This document shows positions 21,601 through 30,900 of a stretch of 64,000 nucleotides of DNA, piece after piece. The DNA lies in NCBI GenBank assembly GCA_023512835.1, contig JAKCVP010000398.1, forward strand, positions 1 through 64,000. Direction: 5' to 3'. The DNA comes from Taxillus chinensis (taxonomy: Eukaryota; Streptophyta; Magnoliopsida; Santalales; Loranthaceae). The stretch's first letter is position 1. Every line of letters begins with the position of its first letter. The notes beneath the pieces are model-generated. The model saw only the letters and a list, made by a program, of their open reading frames with translations, searched no databases and was not told the origin of the DNA. A program made the translations under genes and the position numbers.

Positions 21601-22533
21601 CAGGCCAGGAGCGAGGGTGTCATACCATCCTCCTTCCTCTACAACGCTTTGATTGGCAAGCTTGGAAAAGCTCGCCGCATCGACGACTGTCTCTTGTATT
21701 TTGGTGAAATGAGGAACCTCGGCATCCGGCCTACCAGTGTCACTTATGGCACAGTTGTCAACGCACTGTGCCGTGTGAGCGACGACAAGTTTGCCGAGGA
21801 GCTTTTCGAGGAGATGGAGAGCATGCCAAACTATAAGCCTCGTCCGGCACCGTACAACAGTCTGATGCAATACTTCCTAACTACGAAGCGTGACCGGTCT
21901 AAGGTGCTGGCATACTACAATCGCATGAAAGCCCGCCGGATCGAGCCGACCATGCACACTTATAAACTCCTTCTCGATGCATATGCGTCCATCGCGCCTG
22001 TTGATATGACGGCGGCCGAGTCGGTCATGGACGACATTCGGCGTTCTGGTGCCTCGCCTGAGCCTGTGCATTACGCTGCTCTCATTCATGCCAAGGGCTG
22101 TGTCATGCATGACATGGAGGGAGCTCGAAAATTGTTTGATGAAATCTTGAGCGACCACAAGGTTGCGCCCACAGCTTCGTTGTACCAAGCGCTTTTCGAG
22201 TCTTACGTCGCCAACCACCAGGTGGAGGCTACAGAGTCGCTCTTGAAGGAAATGACCGTTGCAATGACTCCGTACATCGCGAATACCCTGATTCACGGAT
22301 GGGCAACGGTTGGTGACATTTCCAAGGCGCGGGCAGTCTACGACCGCCTAGGTCTTGAACACCGAGAGCCTTCTACCTATGAAGCTATGACTCGAGCATA
22401 CATCGCCAACAACAGTCACGGCAATGCCATGAGTATCGTGGGTGAAGCTCTGCGTCGTGGCTATCCCAGCGCCGTTGCGAACAAGATTTGCGAACTTGTT
22501 TCCGGCGGCAAGGCCCCAGCTATGGCTGCTTGA
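18676..22533 (+). CDS. Large mitochondrial pentatricopeptide-repeat protein
   Basis: A 1285-residue intronless PPR protein. These helical-repeat proteins bind organellar RNA and act in mRNA stability or translation. The N-terminus MVFKPIHLARQSFLKTFTHG is basic and amphipathic, as for mitochondrial import, and is followed by a Gln/Ala-rich linker and a low-complexity Ala/Ser/Val/Glu region (about 150-235). PPR-type 35-residue units occur at about residues 265-345, 395-505 and most clearly 855-1260 (for example PTSVTYGTVVNALCR, PRPAPYNSLMQYFL, PTMHTYKLLLDAYA). Size and layout resemble the CYA-5-type activators needed for cytochrome oxidase subunit I expression in Neurospora, but I cannot prove orthology by eye. 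A long ORF on the opposite strand at 20887-21870 is a shadow. Confidence 0.9.
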   Translation: MVFKPIHLARQSFLKTFTHGYAQSLVAASQTSSASQNGSFHNIGTNVVNFFRSNQNQTQQQLQTLHHAYQAAGSQAGPGAKAGHGANANWGVDGSVSDGGLAAYYAAWQHHQRNDEEKEWHQFQFAKRIGWKAPTTILEPRAAEKIQVEDAAIEEKPTRAPLTRSVTTTDIEQVKPQEAAVAATTSVDDTEVIADSSAALSDASAPHASVEVSSDAEVLNDDSSVEHKSTPATSVSSERDTFTAQLTNLAEEQRYAEIPAAFERMLLEGVTPTVSAYNALLLAAINLTHGKHHVVPKVLDVYSDMLRRRVVPDTSTYAILVELLAARALDITSMRQALLKKQARYGGMDASGSFLLPSDEAEARLLEEDDSLSLAIKLFDTAAAVSTSHVFSTETYRLMICACAESGRISDMVRIYAHMESQNVVPPTAIFPSMIQAFASTGDLRSSVECYDEYKALAIANDAGEKTIVRKDEDVYAAVIKAYAMCNRLDAGMRFLNKIEDSLQGDSQKALLRDIVYGQALVGEWLAHNQHVEAIAQTTEKMSFGAQRKALASICIDSADKNLAPVAVSSFKRLGDVAHEAEVVEALLAMHVRMGDVSAASAVWEMLSVSQISSRLVEPTTMFAIALVGSGSPEQGLRESREMFTKIRAHGASRDTVEQIDESIELLATVVFKSFGQTSVGSGMSLIHLMVENGSLYTPVAERVLASMGATEISLLDWNDVNTLMQVQAGLIKNNAASDVAHVARFSHLFELIVSSGVPADKATSKAVEGTLAHLARPDLAGRWQAYQMAPQSPLRSGSPYSTFSAPAPPSIGSLDDHYDPYAVSTDFKGSAIIADELDKPYGKHANHLNEALNKFKNMRRAGRHPRYSTYAKLITAAAKEHRIGLAQEILAMAKQDVPLQPQVPTVHSGWVAILDSMVSACLTLNKRDVAKQYHQDLLSIGAAPSANTYGLYITTLKETTKTFDEATEAVKIFQQARSEGVIPSSFLYNALIGKLGKARRIDDCLLYFGEMRNLGIRPTSVTYGTVVNALCRVSDDKFAEELFEEMESMPNYKPRPAPYNSLMQYFLTTKRDRSKVLAYYNRMKARRIEPTMHTYKLLLDAYASIAPVDMTAAESVMDDIRRSGASPEPVHYAALIHAKGCVMHDMEGARKLFDEILSDHKVAPTASLYQALFESYVANHQVEATESLLKEMTVAMTPYIANTLIHGWATVGDISKARAVYDRLGLEHREPSTYEAMTRAYIANNSHGNAMSIVGEALRRGYPSAVANKICELVSGGKAPAMAA

Positions 22534-23312
22534 TACCCCCTGTGCTTCAAAGTTGCATATCTCGTATTTTCTGGCTTTTCTCAACCACTGTACACACATA
22601 CTGCATTGCGGCGGAGTTTTTGCGAGCATTTACACAATCAAGGAGCGGGTTCTCGGCGTCCGGAATAGGCCTTCACAAGGATTGTGAAAAGCTGGGCCAT
22701 GCCTGAAAACATCTCCACTCTCAATCACCAACAGAAAGAAGAAGATATCATTGGCGGCAGGCAAGCTATGAGGCTGGCGTGCCTCCTCCACTTGCAAACC
22801 TGAGCTTGATGGATGAAGGATGATCTGTGGTTAGTGCAGTCGTCATCTACTCAAATGAATCGACAATGAGTACCACGTCAGAAGCAACGCTGCTTATCTC
22901 TATAGCTTTCCAAGTGACCTCCTTCAAACTTGTCGTTGGTGTTCATGTGTCATATAATAAGGCGTAGAGTGAGGCGCAACATATGTTGTGTAAGCTTTCA
23001 ATGCTTGAATGCTGTGCAAGTCTTTGAAAATTTGGGAATACAAGTAAGTCACAAAGGGGAACCCTGAACACGACACAAACACACTTCACCCCACATCACC
23101 TCATGACGTGGGCAGTTGCGCCAGCACACGGTCTCAAGGCTCGATCCTCGGAGAGTCAAAGTACAACGACCGAGGTTTGATACAGTGTGTCAATGACTTG
23201 TTGTGCATCACAATCGATACTCATCGCTCAGAGACTCTCACGCTTTGGCAGCTGCTCATCAAAACTGAGGACCATCTCCGCAACATCCGCAGTCCCCAGT
23301 CATCTGCGCAAA
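22534..23312. other. Intergenic between PPR and PNPOx genes
   Basis: Contains the PPR 3' region and the PNPOx promoter. A TGACGTGG motif near 23103 resembles a CRE/bZIP site. No other gene is recognised. Confidence 0.4.
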
Positions 23313-24083
23313 ATGTCTTCCGCGGCAGCACCCACAGACCCAGCCTCGAGCAAAAACCCCTCGGCATCAGCTCCTCGCATATTCGCTCCCGGGGCCGCTC
23401 CATCCGGCTCTCAAGCGGAGCAATACACCAAATCAGCACTCTCGCTCGAAGATCTCGCCGGGACCCCGCAAGCTCAATTCAGCGCTTGGTTCTCTCTCGC
23501 GCAGCAAGAGGGCGTGCATCAGCCTGAGACGGTCTGTCTTTCTACTGCCCACTTACCGTCTGGACGTGTCTCTTCGCGTTTCGTGTACCTGAAGGAAATG
23601 GACGAGCGCGGATGGGTCATTTACTCGAATTGGGGCACAAGTAGGAAAGCGGCGGACGTGGCGAGCAACCCCTACGCTTCACTGGCATTCTGGTGGAGGG
23701 AGCAGGAGCGACAGGTCCGCGTGGAGGGGCCCGTCGAGAGACTCACCGACGAGGAAAGCCAACGGTACTACGATACACGGATCCGAGAATCTAGAATTGG
23801 AGCCTGGGCTAGCGAGCAGAGCACAACGTTAGCCGATAGGCAGGAGCTTGAAGAGCGCGTGAAGCAGGTAGAGCAGAGGTTCCACGGCGAAGATAAAATC
23901 CCGGTACCAGAGTTCTGGGGAGGTTTGCGCGTCAAGAGCGAGCGCATCGAATTCTGGCAAGGTCGCGTCGGAAGGTTGCACGATCGTTTCGTGTACGAAC
24001 GCAAGCCTGACAACTCAACAGAGACGGAGCTCAAGGCCGTCGACAAGGGCGAAGGGTGGACAGTGAGACGATTAAGCCCATGA
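23313..24083 (+). CDS. pdx3: Pyridoxamine/pyridoxine 5'-phosphate oxidase
   Basis: An FMN-dependent oxidase that converts PNP or PMP to pyridoxal 5'-phosphate with O2. From the ATG at 23313 (MSSAAAPTDP, A at position -3) it has 256 residues. Family motifs: FVYLKEMDERGWVIYSN, SRKAADVASNPYASLAFWW, RQVRVEGPVERL, and the catalytic C-terminal block EFWGGLRVKSERIEFWQGR. The final residues WTVRRLSP match the strict R-L-x-P terminus of the family. An upstream in-frame ATG at 23193 adds 40 residues rich in Ser, Arg and Ala without acidic residues, which could be a mitochondrial presequence, but its start context is weak. No intron is seen. Confidence 0.92.
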   Translation: MSSAAAPTDPASSKNPSASAPRIFAPGAAPSGSQAEQYTKSALSLEDLAGTPQAQFSAWFSLAQQEGVHQPETVCLSTAHLPSGRVSSRFVYLKEMDERGWVIYSNWGTSRKAADVASNPYASLAFWWREQERQVRVEGPVERLTDEESQRYYDTRIRESRIGAWASEQSTTLADRQELEERVKQVEQRFHGEDKIPVPEFWGGLRVKSERIEFWQGRVGRLHDRFVYERKPDNSTETELKAVDKGEGWTVRRLSP

Positions 24084-24222
24084 GGCAAGCGGCTTGAGCC
24101 ACACTTTCACCTGGACGACAGGCGGCCTACCTGAATCCACCCGTGCCACACTAAAGGTGGAAGACTGTGGGACCTATACCTGATTCGGGATTACACTCGC
24201 TAGGGGCCTCTGAGAAGACTTG

Positions 24223-24537
24223 ATGGCTCATTTCCAGAAGCCACGGTGTGTACGCTAGAAAACAATAACCCCTCACCTTCAATCCTGTTTTCACATCGAA
24301 GTGGAATCGCTATAGACGACTGGCATATTGTTAGCCTCTATTTAGTGTCCCGCTGAAGAAAACGCCGTCGATTGCCCGTACGACTTGATCCACATCGACA
24401 TGAACATGGAGACGGTATATTGCCAATTGAAGGGCACCGAGGAAGTGAGCCAGTGCAGAACCCTGAAGGGAAAGGAAACAAGACCTGTCGTCATGTTGAA
24501 GCCGGAAAAGAAGAGGCAAGAGGATGAGCCTTCTTAG
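24223..24537 (+). CDS. Candidate small spliced ORF, unrecognised
   Basis: Exon 1 (24223-24249) encodes MAHFQKPRC. A possible 96-bp intron (24250-24345, GTACGC to CTATTTAG) leads to a 64-codon exon starting CPAEENAVDC and ending KPEKKRQEDEPS. The predicted 72-residue protein has several Cys residues and a charged tail. No family is recognised, and this may be chance. Confidence 0.2.
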
Positions 24538-25311
24538 CACCGAGCCGCCGTGTGGATACACTCTTGCTTGGCACAGCGTCGCGTGGCAAGCATTCTGCGT
24601 GGCCAGATCCTGCAGGATGCGAGACTACTGACAGGACTATTTTGGTGGATTCTGCTTCAGACTGGATGGAGACTGGTGCAAACGCTTGCAGAAGGTCGAC
24701 CTCGTGTTCGACCTGCGCCGTATCAATGTTCTGGAACGCGTACGGATCTGCGATACCATGTGGCAGATGCAGAGCAGTCTGTGGGAGTGGAGGCAACCAG
24801 ACGACAAGGCGCGCGTATAGCTGCCTTGCAGGCTCCAGCGCATGCGCCCAGGGGAATCGCAATTGCCATGCCCAAGAGATGCCAACGCCGACCTCTTGCG
24901 GTGGAGAGGAGCTTGCGGCAGCCACAAGAGGACGTGAGGTTCGTCTGCCAAGTTGTCACTCCGCATTGATCGACCCTGTCATTGCCTAATCGGGCGATTG
25001 GCAGGTCTGGGGTAAAGCTGTAGCGTCAACCCTCGACGCCCTCTACGCACTGAGCCTCGGTGTACATGGCAGTTACTGTGTCAGCATTGCAACTGCGACG
25101 GTCTCGATTGGCTCCACCAGACAGCCAACCCACTGCTCATCAGAAAGGGGCGCCGCCTCCACCGGCAGTGCCCCAGCCATAGTTGATCCTCCAACAATAC
25201 CAAGACCCTATCATGATGCAGCCCGCATTCAGGCCGCTATCCTCGTCTTGCAATGCTGGTGGAACAATACATGCGTACTTTGAAGCTCGGCAGGCGAGTC
25301 CTTGTCGATGC

Positions 25312-25319
25312 TATATAAG
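25312..25319 (+). promoter_or_regulatory. TATA box of the peroxygenase gene
   Basis: TATATAAG lies 106 bp upstream of the ATG at 25418. Confidence 0.55.
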
Positions 25320-25417
25320 ACACATCATGTCGCGACTGTTGATCACTTGAATTTAGCACCGACTATCATTCCACAGCCTCCCGAGAAGCGTCTTCCTCTG
25401 CGCAGATCATCGAAATC

Positions 25418-26897
25418 ATGCAGTACAGCCTGCTGACTACCGCAGCGCTCCTGGCCGGTTCGGTCACGGCGTTTCCTGGCGTGGCGATGCAGCCTGGCGT
25501 CGACACCTCCAATCTGTTCGCTCGCCAGCAACCTACCACTGGCGCTGGGTCAGAGGCCAACTGCCCCGTTAACCCCAATCACATACCCGCCGTGCCGGTC
25601 AGTGCGAGATTCCCATACAATGGTGCAAGGAATGGCTTGCCAGGCAGAGGCAGGGGTGGTTATGTTGTGCCGCATCCCAATGACCCGTAAGTATTGGTGC
25701 CAATATTGCGCAAGGCCGTTCCTGACCTCGTGCAGTGACCACCAGTTCGTCGCCCCGGATTATTCAAAGGATATCCGCGGTCCGTGCCCTGGTCTGAACG
25801 CCATGGCCAACTATGGCTTCATTGCTCGTGACGGAATCGTCACATACAACGAACTGGTCGATGGCCAGCAAAATTTCTACAACATTGGCTATGACCTCTG
25901 TAAGCGCCCCATATCAACTACTCGCCCCAGTCTTCGCTGACAAGTGTACGTGTAGCCGTGCTCCTTGCTGTGCTCGGGCTGCAGCTAGGCGATGGAGATA
26001 TCGTTACTCAACGTCTGTCCATCGGTTGCGATGCGACCAGTCGGACATCCGTCAACCCTGCTGTCACGGGCTCGCAGCCTGGTCTGGCAGGACATAACAA
26101 GTTCGAGGCCGACAGCAGCTTGACTCGTAATGACTACTTCACCCACAATGGCGACAACTTCAATTTCAACGCCACCCTATTCTCTCGCATGGCCGATGTT
26201 GCGCAGGGAGACTTTGGTCGCAATACCATGTCCAGATACCGCCTGCAGCGCTACCAGGAGTCTCGCGCCGAGAACCCCAACTTCTATTTCGGACCTCTGG
26301 CTCTTTTGCTCTAGTAAGTGCATGCCATTACCGTCGTGCATCCGAGAGTGGCAGCTAATAGAGTTCCTTTCAGCGGCGCATCAGCATTCGTTTACGAGGG
26401 TTTCCCTGGAGCGGAGAACGGATTCGCGGCTGATCTCCGAACAACACAGTCCTTCTTTGGCGCAAGCCAAAGGGCAGATGGCTCATGGTTCTTCAATGGT
26501 CAGGAGAAGGTACCAGAGCCCTGGACTATCCGCACTGATCCATTTGACATTCGGAAGGTCGGCAGGGAGATATTCCAACAATATGGTAAGTGGCTTTTTG
26601 ACGGTGCAGACGATGAATATGTTACTCACAACCGCTCTAGCCCAGAACCCCGTCGCCTTCGGAGGCAACACTGGCAACGGCGGATTCAACTTTATCAACG
26701 GCAATGGCTTTGAGAACGGCCGTCTCATTGCCGCAGACGACAAGGCTGTAGCATGCCTGCTGTATCAGGCTGCAACGGAGCGCCTCCCTAGCAGCTTGAA
26801 TGGCTTCATCACGCCGACGGTGGAGGCACTGGCGTTTGCGATTACCAGATTAAGACCAGGTTACGAGAACCTGGGATGCCCGGCCCCGCTCAACTAG
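25418..26897 (+). CDS. Secreted heme-thiolate peroxidase (unspecific peroxygenase-like)
   Basis: A 419-residue protein of the chloroperoxidase/unspecific peroxygenase family, which uses H2O2 to oxygenate or halogenate organic substrates outside the cell. Five exons: 25418-25686, 25736-25899, 25956-26313, 26374-26585 and 26641-26897, with introns of 49, 56, 60 and 55 bp, all with good GTAAGT/GTAAGC donors. The signal peptide is residues 1-18 (MQYSLLTTAALLAGSVTA). The heme Cys is Cys107 in RGPCPGLNAMANYGF. The acid-base region reads FEADSSLTRND, with Glu195 kept but the usual EGD changed to EAD. The RNPNF-like block is AENPNFYFGP. The C-terminus GYENLGCPAPLN has a Cys that could form a disulfide or dimer. 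It is longer than short-type UPOs and closer to the long type. Confidence 0.9.
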
Positions 26898-28233
26898 AGG
26901 TCAGGATCGTCAGCCGCACGAAACTCGTCTTTTGATGCTTGGAGGAAGTACATGAGCGAGGGGTGGAGGCATACTGAATAGGAAGCACTACGACCACGTT
27001 CCAGTATCCGGGTGAAAGCTCGGCAGTAATGAAGATCATGCCCACACTTTGCCCGTCAGCAGAGACGCCATCACATGCATTGTGTTGTCGACTCTTAAAG
27101 GATGTTTGACAACGTGCTGACAAGTCCGTAGGAATCTACTGTATCCGTTGTCCGGTCGGCTTCGCCAGCATAGAAGCAGACGCCATGTGAGCCTCCTCGA
27201 GGGGCTTGACGTTAGCAGCACGTAACAAGTTGAGTATGATGGGGAGCCGCCGTCGCTTTCGCGCTCCCAGGAGTCCCTCTTCCCCGCAAAGTGCGTTGGG
27301 CTGGTTCCTGGATATGGCAGAGCCCCACGGGCATAAGCAACGGCCCTGAGCTTGATGCACCTGAGATCGTCAAGACTAGCCGATCGCCGGACGTCTGTCC
27401 TTGTCTGGAGGCCCCGTCTGGCTGTTCGAACCCCTCTTTTTGGCATGGCCTGCCTCTCCGACCTGCGCTTTGATCTTGCAAAAGGGCAAATTTGCGGGTT
27501 GTACTGTATTGGCCATGTAGTGCCGACTGTGACGCCATGCTGAGGCATTTGGCGGCAGTCGCGACGGCGGCTCTTTCCAAATACCCAGATCCAGACTGAG
27601 CAGGTTGCTCCTTCCTTGTCAATGCCCACTGATCCATCCTTTTCCACCTCCGTGCACGACGTGGAACTACAAGCAGCAGCACTCTCAGGCCACCTTGATG
27701 TCTGCAGCAGTCATCTGTCATCACACAGGCACCGCCAACCAGCATGTCACTCGCAGACCACTTCTATTTCCACATGCTAGGGCCGGTGGAGATCACCACG
27801 CTTGACTCAAGTCTTGTTTTACCGCTACTGTGTGCTCCATCCTCCTTTGGGACGCCGATATTGTCTTTCCACCGGAGCCTCACCCCGCAATATTCGCTAT
27901 CCCTTCTCAAGATGGTTTAGGGGAACAGCCAGCGCGCCATCGCCTTGGACCCATCCCATCACCGGCGCATCCTCATCTCACTCACACTAAACGTCGAATC
28001 ACACCACAAGGTTTGCGATCTCGAATGGACGAATCGGCTGGCTCCAGACCCGTCCGCCATCCTCGGCCAGATGCTGTGCCATTGCAATGACATTTGAAGA
28101 TGCATGACAAGGGATTTCACCTTGCGGAGAGGCAGACCAAGTATAAGATGTCTGGCCTCCTGGAGTCACAACGTCGAGCCCCTCCCCAGCAGGTCTCCAA
28201 CATCACAATCTACCATCCAATTCCAACTTCACC
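26898..28233. other. Gene-poor interval between two secreted-protein genes
   Basis: The longest frames (27036-27745, minus) overlap frames on the other strand and show no domain. The last 100 bp contain a TATA box and C-rich leader for the next gene. Confidence 0.4.
28142..28148 (+). promoter_or_regulatory. TATA box of the duplicated-domain secreted gene
   Basis: TATAAGA lies 92 bp before the ATG at 28234, with a C-rich leader in between. Confidence 0.5.
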
Positions 28234-29519
28234 ATGATTGCTAAGAACATTGCTACTACCGCGCTTGTCGCTGGTGTTGCTGCCGCCGCCAATGAGGCCC
28301 CTAATGTCCCCCTTTACGGACAGATTGGTGCCTTGGACTTTGGTATCACCTGCCAGGTCCCCATCTTCGGCGCAAAGACCTTCGGTGGTTACTTCACTGC
28401 AACCGCTCCCATCCAAGCCAACTCTGGACAGAAGATCTACTATGACGACCTCGTTGCTCAGGTCACAGTTCCTGGCTCCCTGACTGGCCTTGCCTCCTTC
28501 ATTGGATCTAGCTCGGCTGATGCCAACGTCAAGGTACGTCTCACTCTACATCGCCATACGCGTGCTATGCTGACAGTCTCAAACAGGTCCAACTCCTCCT
28601 TGACAATGCTACTCCCGCCAAGTACGATGTCTTCCCCAATGGCCTCGAGATCGACAACATCAAGTTCACTCCTGGCAAGCCCGTCACAGTCCGTGTCCCC
28701 ACAAACGGTACCCTCTCTCCTCTTGGTCCCATCACCATGGGCCAGGCTGGCAAGGTCCACGCCATTCACTTGGGTGAGGTTGATATCGGCTTGACCATCC
28801 TCTCCTCCTCCGGCGCCAAGCTCCTTGGCCCTCTTCCCATCACCTGTGCTCCTCCAGCGATCCCATACGACATTGGTGTCGTCGACATTCTTCCTGCCAA
28901 CACCATTCCTGGCGGTGACCTCAGCTTGAGCACTGGCGGCAAGAACACGTTTGCGAAGATCACCGACAGCCAGGAGACTGGTTCCTTCCGTTTCCCCTAC
29001 CACTGTGTCTTCGGCGGCGCCTTGAACCAGGACGTTGACCTGACAATCACCGGTACCGTCCCCACCTACTTCAACCCCGGTCAGCAGTGGTCTGTCAAGG
29101 ACTCCTTCGCATACCTCCGTGCCCCTGCCTCTCTGACTCAGCTCATTACCGGAGCCTTCTCCAACGCAAAGTCCATCCGCACCACGGCCAAGGACTTTGA
29201 GCTCACCGTCACCAACGGTTCTCCTGCCTCCATCAACGCTCTCAAGACTCCCGTCACCAGCACCTCCGCTCTCACTCCTGGCCAGGAGCTTGATATTGCC
29301 ATTCCTTCCGATGGTACCCTCACCATTGGCCCCATTACCGCTGGCAAGTCTGGCAGCGAACTCTTCCTTTCTGCTCAGAACGCCACTGGCACTGCTGACA
29401 TTCTTGACGGATCTGGTGCTAGCCTGGGCTCTATTGACTTCAACTGTGGCCCCAAGTACCAGAGCACTTTAATCGGTATCCCAGTCACTGACAAGAAGGC
29501 TCCTGCCATTTCCTCTTAA
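28234..29519 (+). CDS. Secreted protein with two duplicated two-cysteine domains, unknown function
   Basis: A 410-residue protein with a probable signal peptide (MIAKNIATTALVAGVAAAA). Exon 1 is 28234-28533, exon 2 is 28587-29519, with a 53-bp intron (GTACGT/AACAG). The mature part is two related beta-rich domains, about residues 28-220 and 245-395. Matching blocks are FTPGKPVTVRVPTNGTL then GPITMGQAGK in the first, and LTPGQELDIAIPSDGTL then GPITAGKSGS in the second. Each domain has one early and one late Cys (DFGITCQVP with LPITCAPP; FPYHCVFG with DFNCGP), so one disulfide each is likely. Codon use is strongly C-ending, suggesting high expression. I know of no function. The spacing of Cys and Pro-Gly blocks reminds me of actinobacterial DUF6801-type domains, which is only an impression. 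No catalytic motif or GPI signal is seen. Confidence 0.85.
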
Positions 29520-29764
29520 ATCGAAGCCGGCATTGCATGGGAAGGAAAACGAGGCATGAGACGGACGAAGCAACTAAAATAAGATACCCTGCTGCGGTTG
29601 TGGAAAGGCATTAAATGAAAGATGAATCGAATTTGTGTCCAAGTTGTGACTTTTTACTTCCTCATCTCTCACTTAACTTTCTAGCAGTCCAGTCCACTAG
29701 ACGCATAGCGCTCATGAAATTTTGCGTGCTACTTACTGTAAGTCTTCAAACTGCCAGAATCGAC

Positions 29765-30604
29765 CTACGCTTGCGCGAAACCGAGTGAAAACTCATCACC
29801 CTCAACGTTGTGCGTAATATTTCGCGACACACCGGCATCGCCATCGGAGAAGAGCGAGACTCTAGCAATCAGCGTGCGACCATTGCGCAACTGCTTCTCC
29901 TGCTCCTCATTAGCTTTCGAGACGGCCAATTGGCAGGGAACAGAGGAATGAATCCTTCTCCGTGTGGCCAGATCCCAGCTAAGATCATCGGTGCTTTCGT
30001 CTTGCGAGTTTGGAATGATAGCGCCCAAAATCTGCTGCAAATCCTTCAGACTGCCCTCGGAAGCAAATATATTCAGACTAGCCACGCCCTTTGTACCACT
30101 AGGATGATTAACAAGCTCCGGGTCCGTAGAAGGCACACGCCGCTCACGGGGCGTCACATCAAAGCACCAAAATGGGGCCTTGCCTCGAGCAGAAGCCTGC
30201 GGAAATGCTACGCGCCACTCGATCCTGTCGCCATCAGGCTTCAAGCGGCTCCCACCTTTGAGATCCTGAGGCTTCCACTCCTCTGGTACGTGTAAGGCCT
30301 TCAGCTTTTGCTGCAGGACTCCAAAGGCATCTGCGCCTTCTTTGAGCGTTAGAGCATAGTCTATTATGCCGTAGCCCTTGTCGCCCCACCAATGACCTTC
30401 TTTGAGGGCGGGGTCGTCGTTTATAAAGGATATGAGCTCAATATAGGACCCGTCCTTGAAGACTATGAGTTTGTTTTCTGTCTTGTTGTCGCCGTGACGG
30501 CCTCCGGGAGCGATTGTGAAATGCGTTGTGAGCCAGGAGGGGGGGTTTAGAATATCAGCGTGAGGGAGGAGCACTACGATGTGGTCTAGTTGTGGAGTTG
30601 CCAT
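29765..30604 (-). CDS. Glyoxalase-like domain protein
   Basis: A 279-residue intronless protein that starts MATPQLDHIVVLLP and has the signs of the glyoxalase-like family (vicinal oxygen chelate fold, PF13468 type): an N-terminal LDH metal-type His, then FTIAPGGRHGDNKTENKLI, and SYIELISFIND with the conserved Glu. A second half repeats the fold (KAPFWCFDVTPRERR, GVASLNIFASEG). Substrate unknown; relatives act as lyases, isomerases or are uncharacterised. It is divergent from VPS18 with 296 bp between start codons. Confidence 0.82.
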   Translation of the reverse strand: MATPQLDHIVVLLPHADILNPPSWLTTHFTIAPGGRHGDNKTENKLIVFKDGSYIELISFINDDPALKEGHWWGDKGYGIIDYALTLKEGADAFGVLQQKLKALHVPEEWKPQDLKGGSRLKPDGDRIEWRVAFPQASARGKAPFWCFDVTPRERRVPSTDPELVNHPSGTKGVASLNIFASEGSLKDLQQILGAIIPNSQDESTDDLSWDLATRRRIHSSVPCQLAVSKANEEQEKQLRNGRTLIARVSLFSDGDAGVSRNITHNVEGDEFSLGFAQA

Positions 30605-30900
30605 GGCTTGATGCGAGAGAAATCTACTCGGTTCTTGGGGGGGATGAAGAGACGTTACTGAAGGAACAACTGTCGATGTGAGCGGATGCGTGGGGTCTCG
30701 AAGGTCCGCTGAGGTTGCGCCTTATGGCGTCAGAGGCCGGGGTCTTGGACCCTGCATTGTCACCTTTATTGAATCAACACCTTTGCGTGAAGCCTGACCT
30801 GAGCTTCGCGACTCGCGCATCGTGCTATCACCTGAGCTCCTCCGCGAGGAGTTTGTGGACGTCGAAATAAAAGTCGAAGTAAAGGGGCTGAGATGTGACA
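30605..30900. promoter_or_regulatory. Shared divergent promoter of glyoxalase-like gene and VPS18
   Basis: 296 bp between divergent ATGs. The VPS18 side ends with a start-stop element, ATGTGA, at 30893-30898, only 2 nt before the main ATG. Confidence 0.45.
30893..30898 (+). promoter_or_regulatory. Minimal start-stop uORF before VPS18
   Basis: ATG is followed directly by TGA, two bases before the VPS18 ATG at 30901. Such elements can stall ribosomes, but no function is shown here. Confidence 0.35.

Larger units (their letters stand above)
24084..25417. other. Sparse interval, possible small spliced ORF and UPO promoter
   Basis: Three long overlapping frames at 24491-24989 cover both strands and look like shadows of each other. 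The best coding candidate is the small spliced ORF at 24223-24537, listed separately. The right end holds a TATA box for the peroxygenase gene. Confidence 0.4.

Noticed and set aside
20887..21870. 327-codon minus-strand frame inside the PPR gene
   Set aside because: Antisense shadow of a strongly codon-biased gene; no family features.
24491..24989. Overlapping frames of about 140 codons on both strands
   Set aside because: They mirror each other in GC-rich DNA, with no conserved motif, signal peptide or splice sites.
27410..27450. GTTCGAAC sequence resembling a tRNA T-loop
   Set aside because: The flanking bases do not pair as a T-stem and no acceptor or anticodon arms are found.
24084..30604. 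A peroxygenase/secreted protein/glyoxalase biosynthetic cluster
   Set aside because: The three genes have unrelated features, differ in orientation and lack a core synthase or dedicated regulator.
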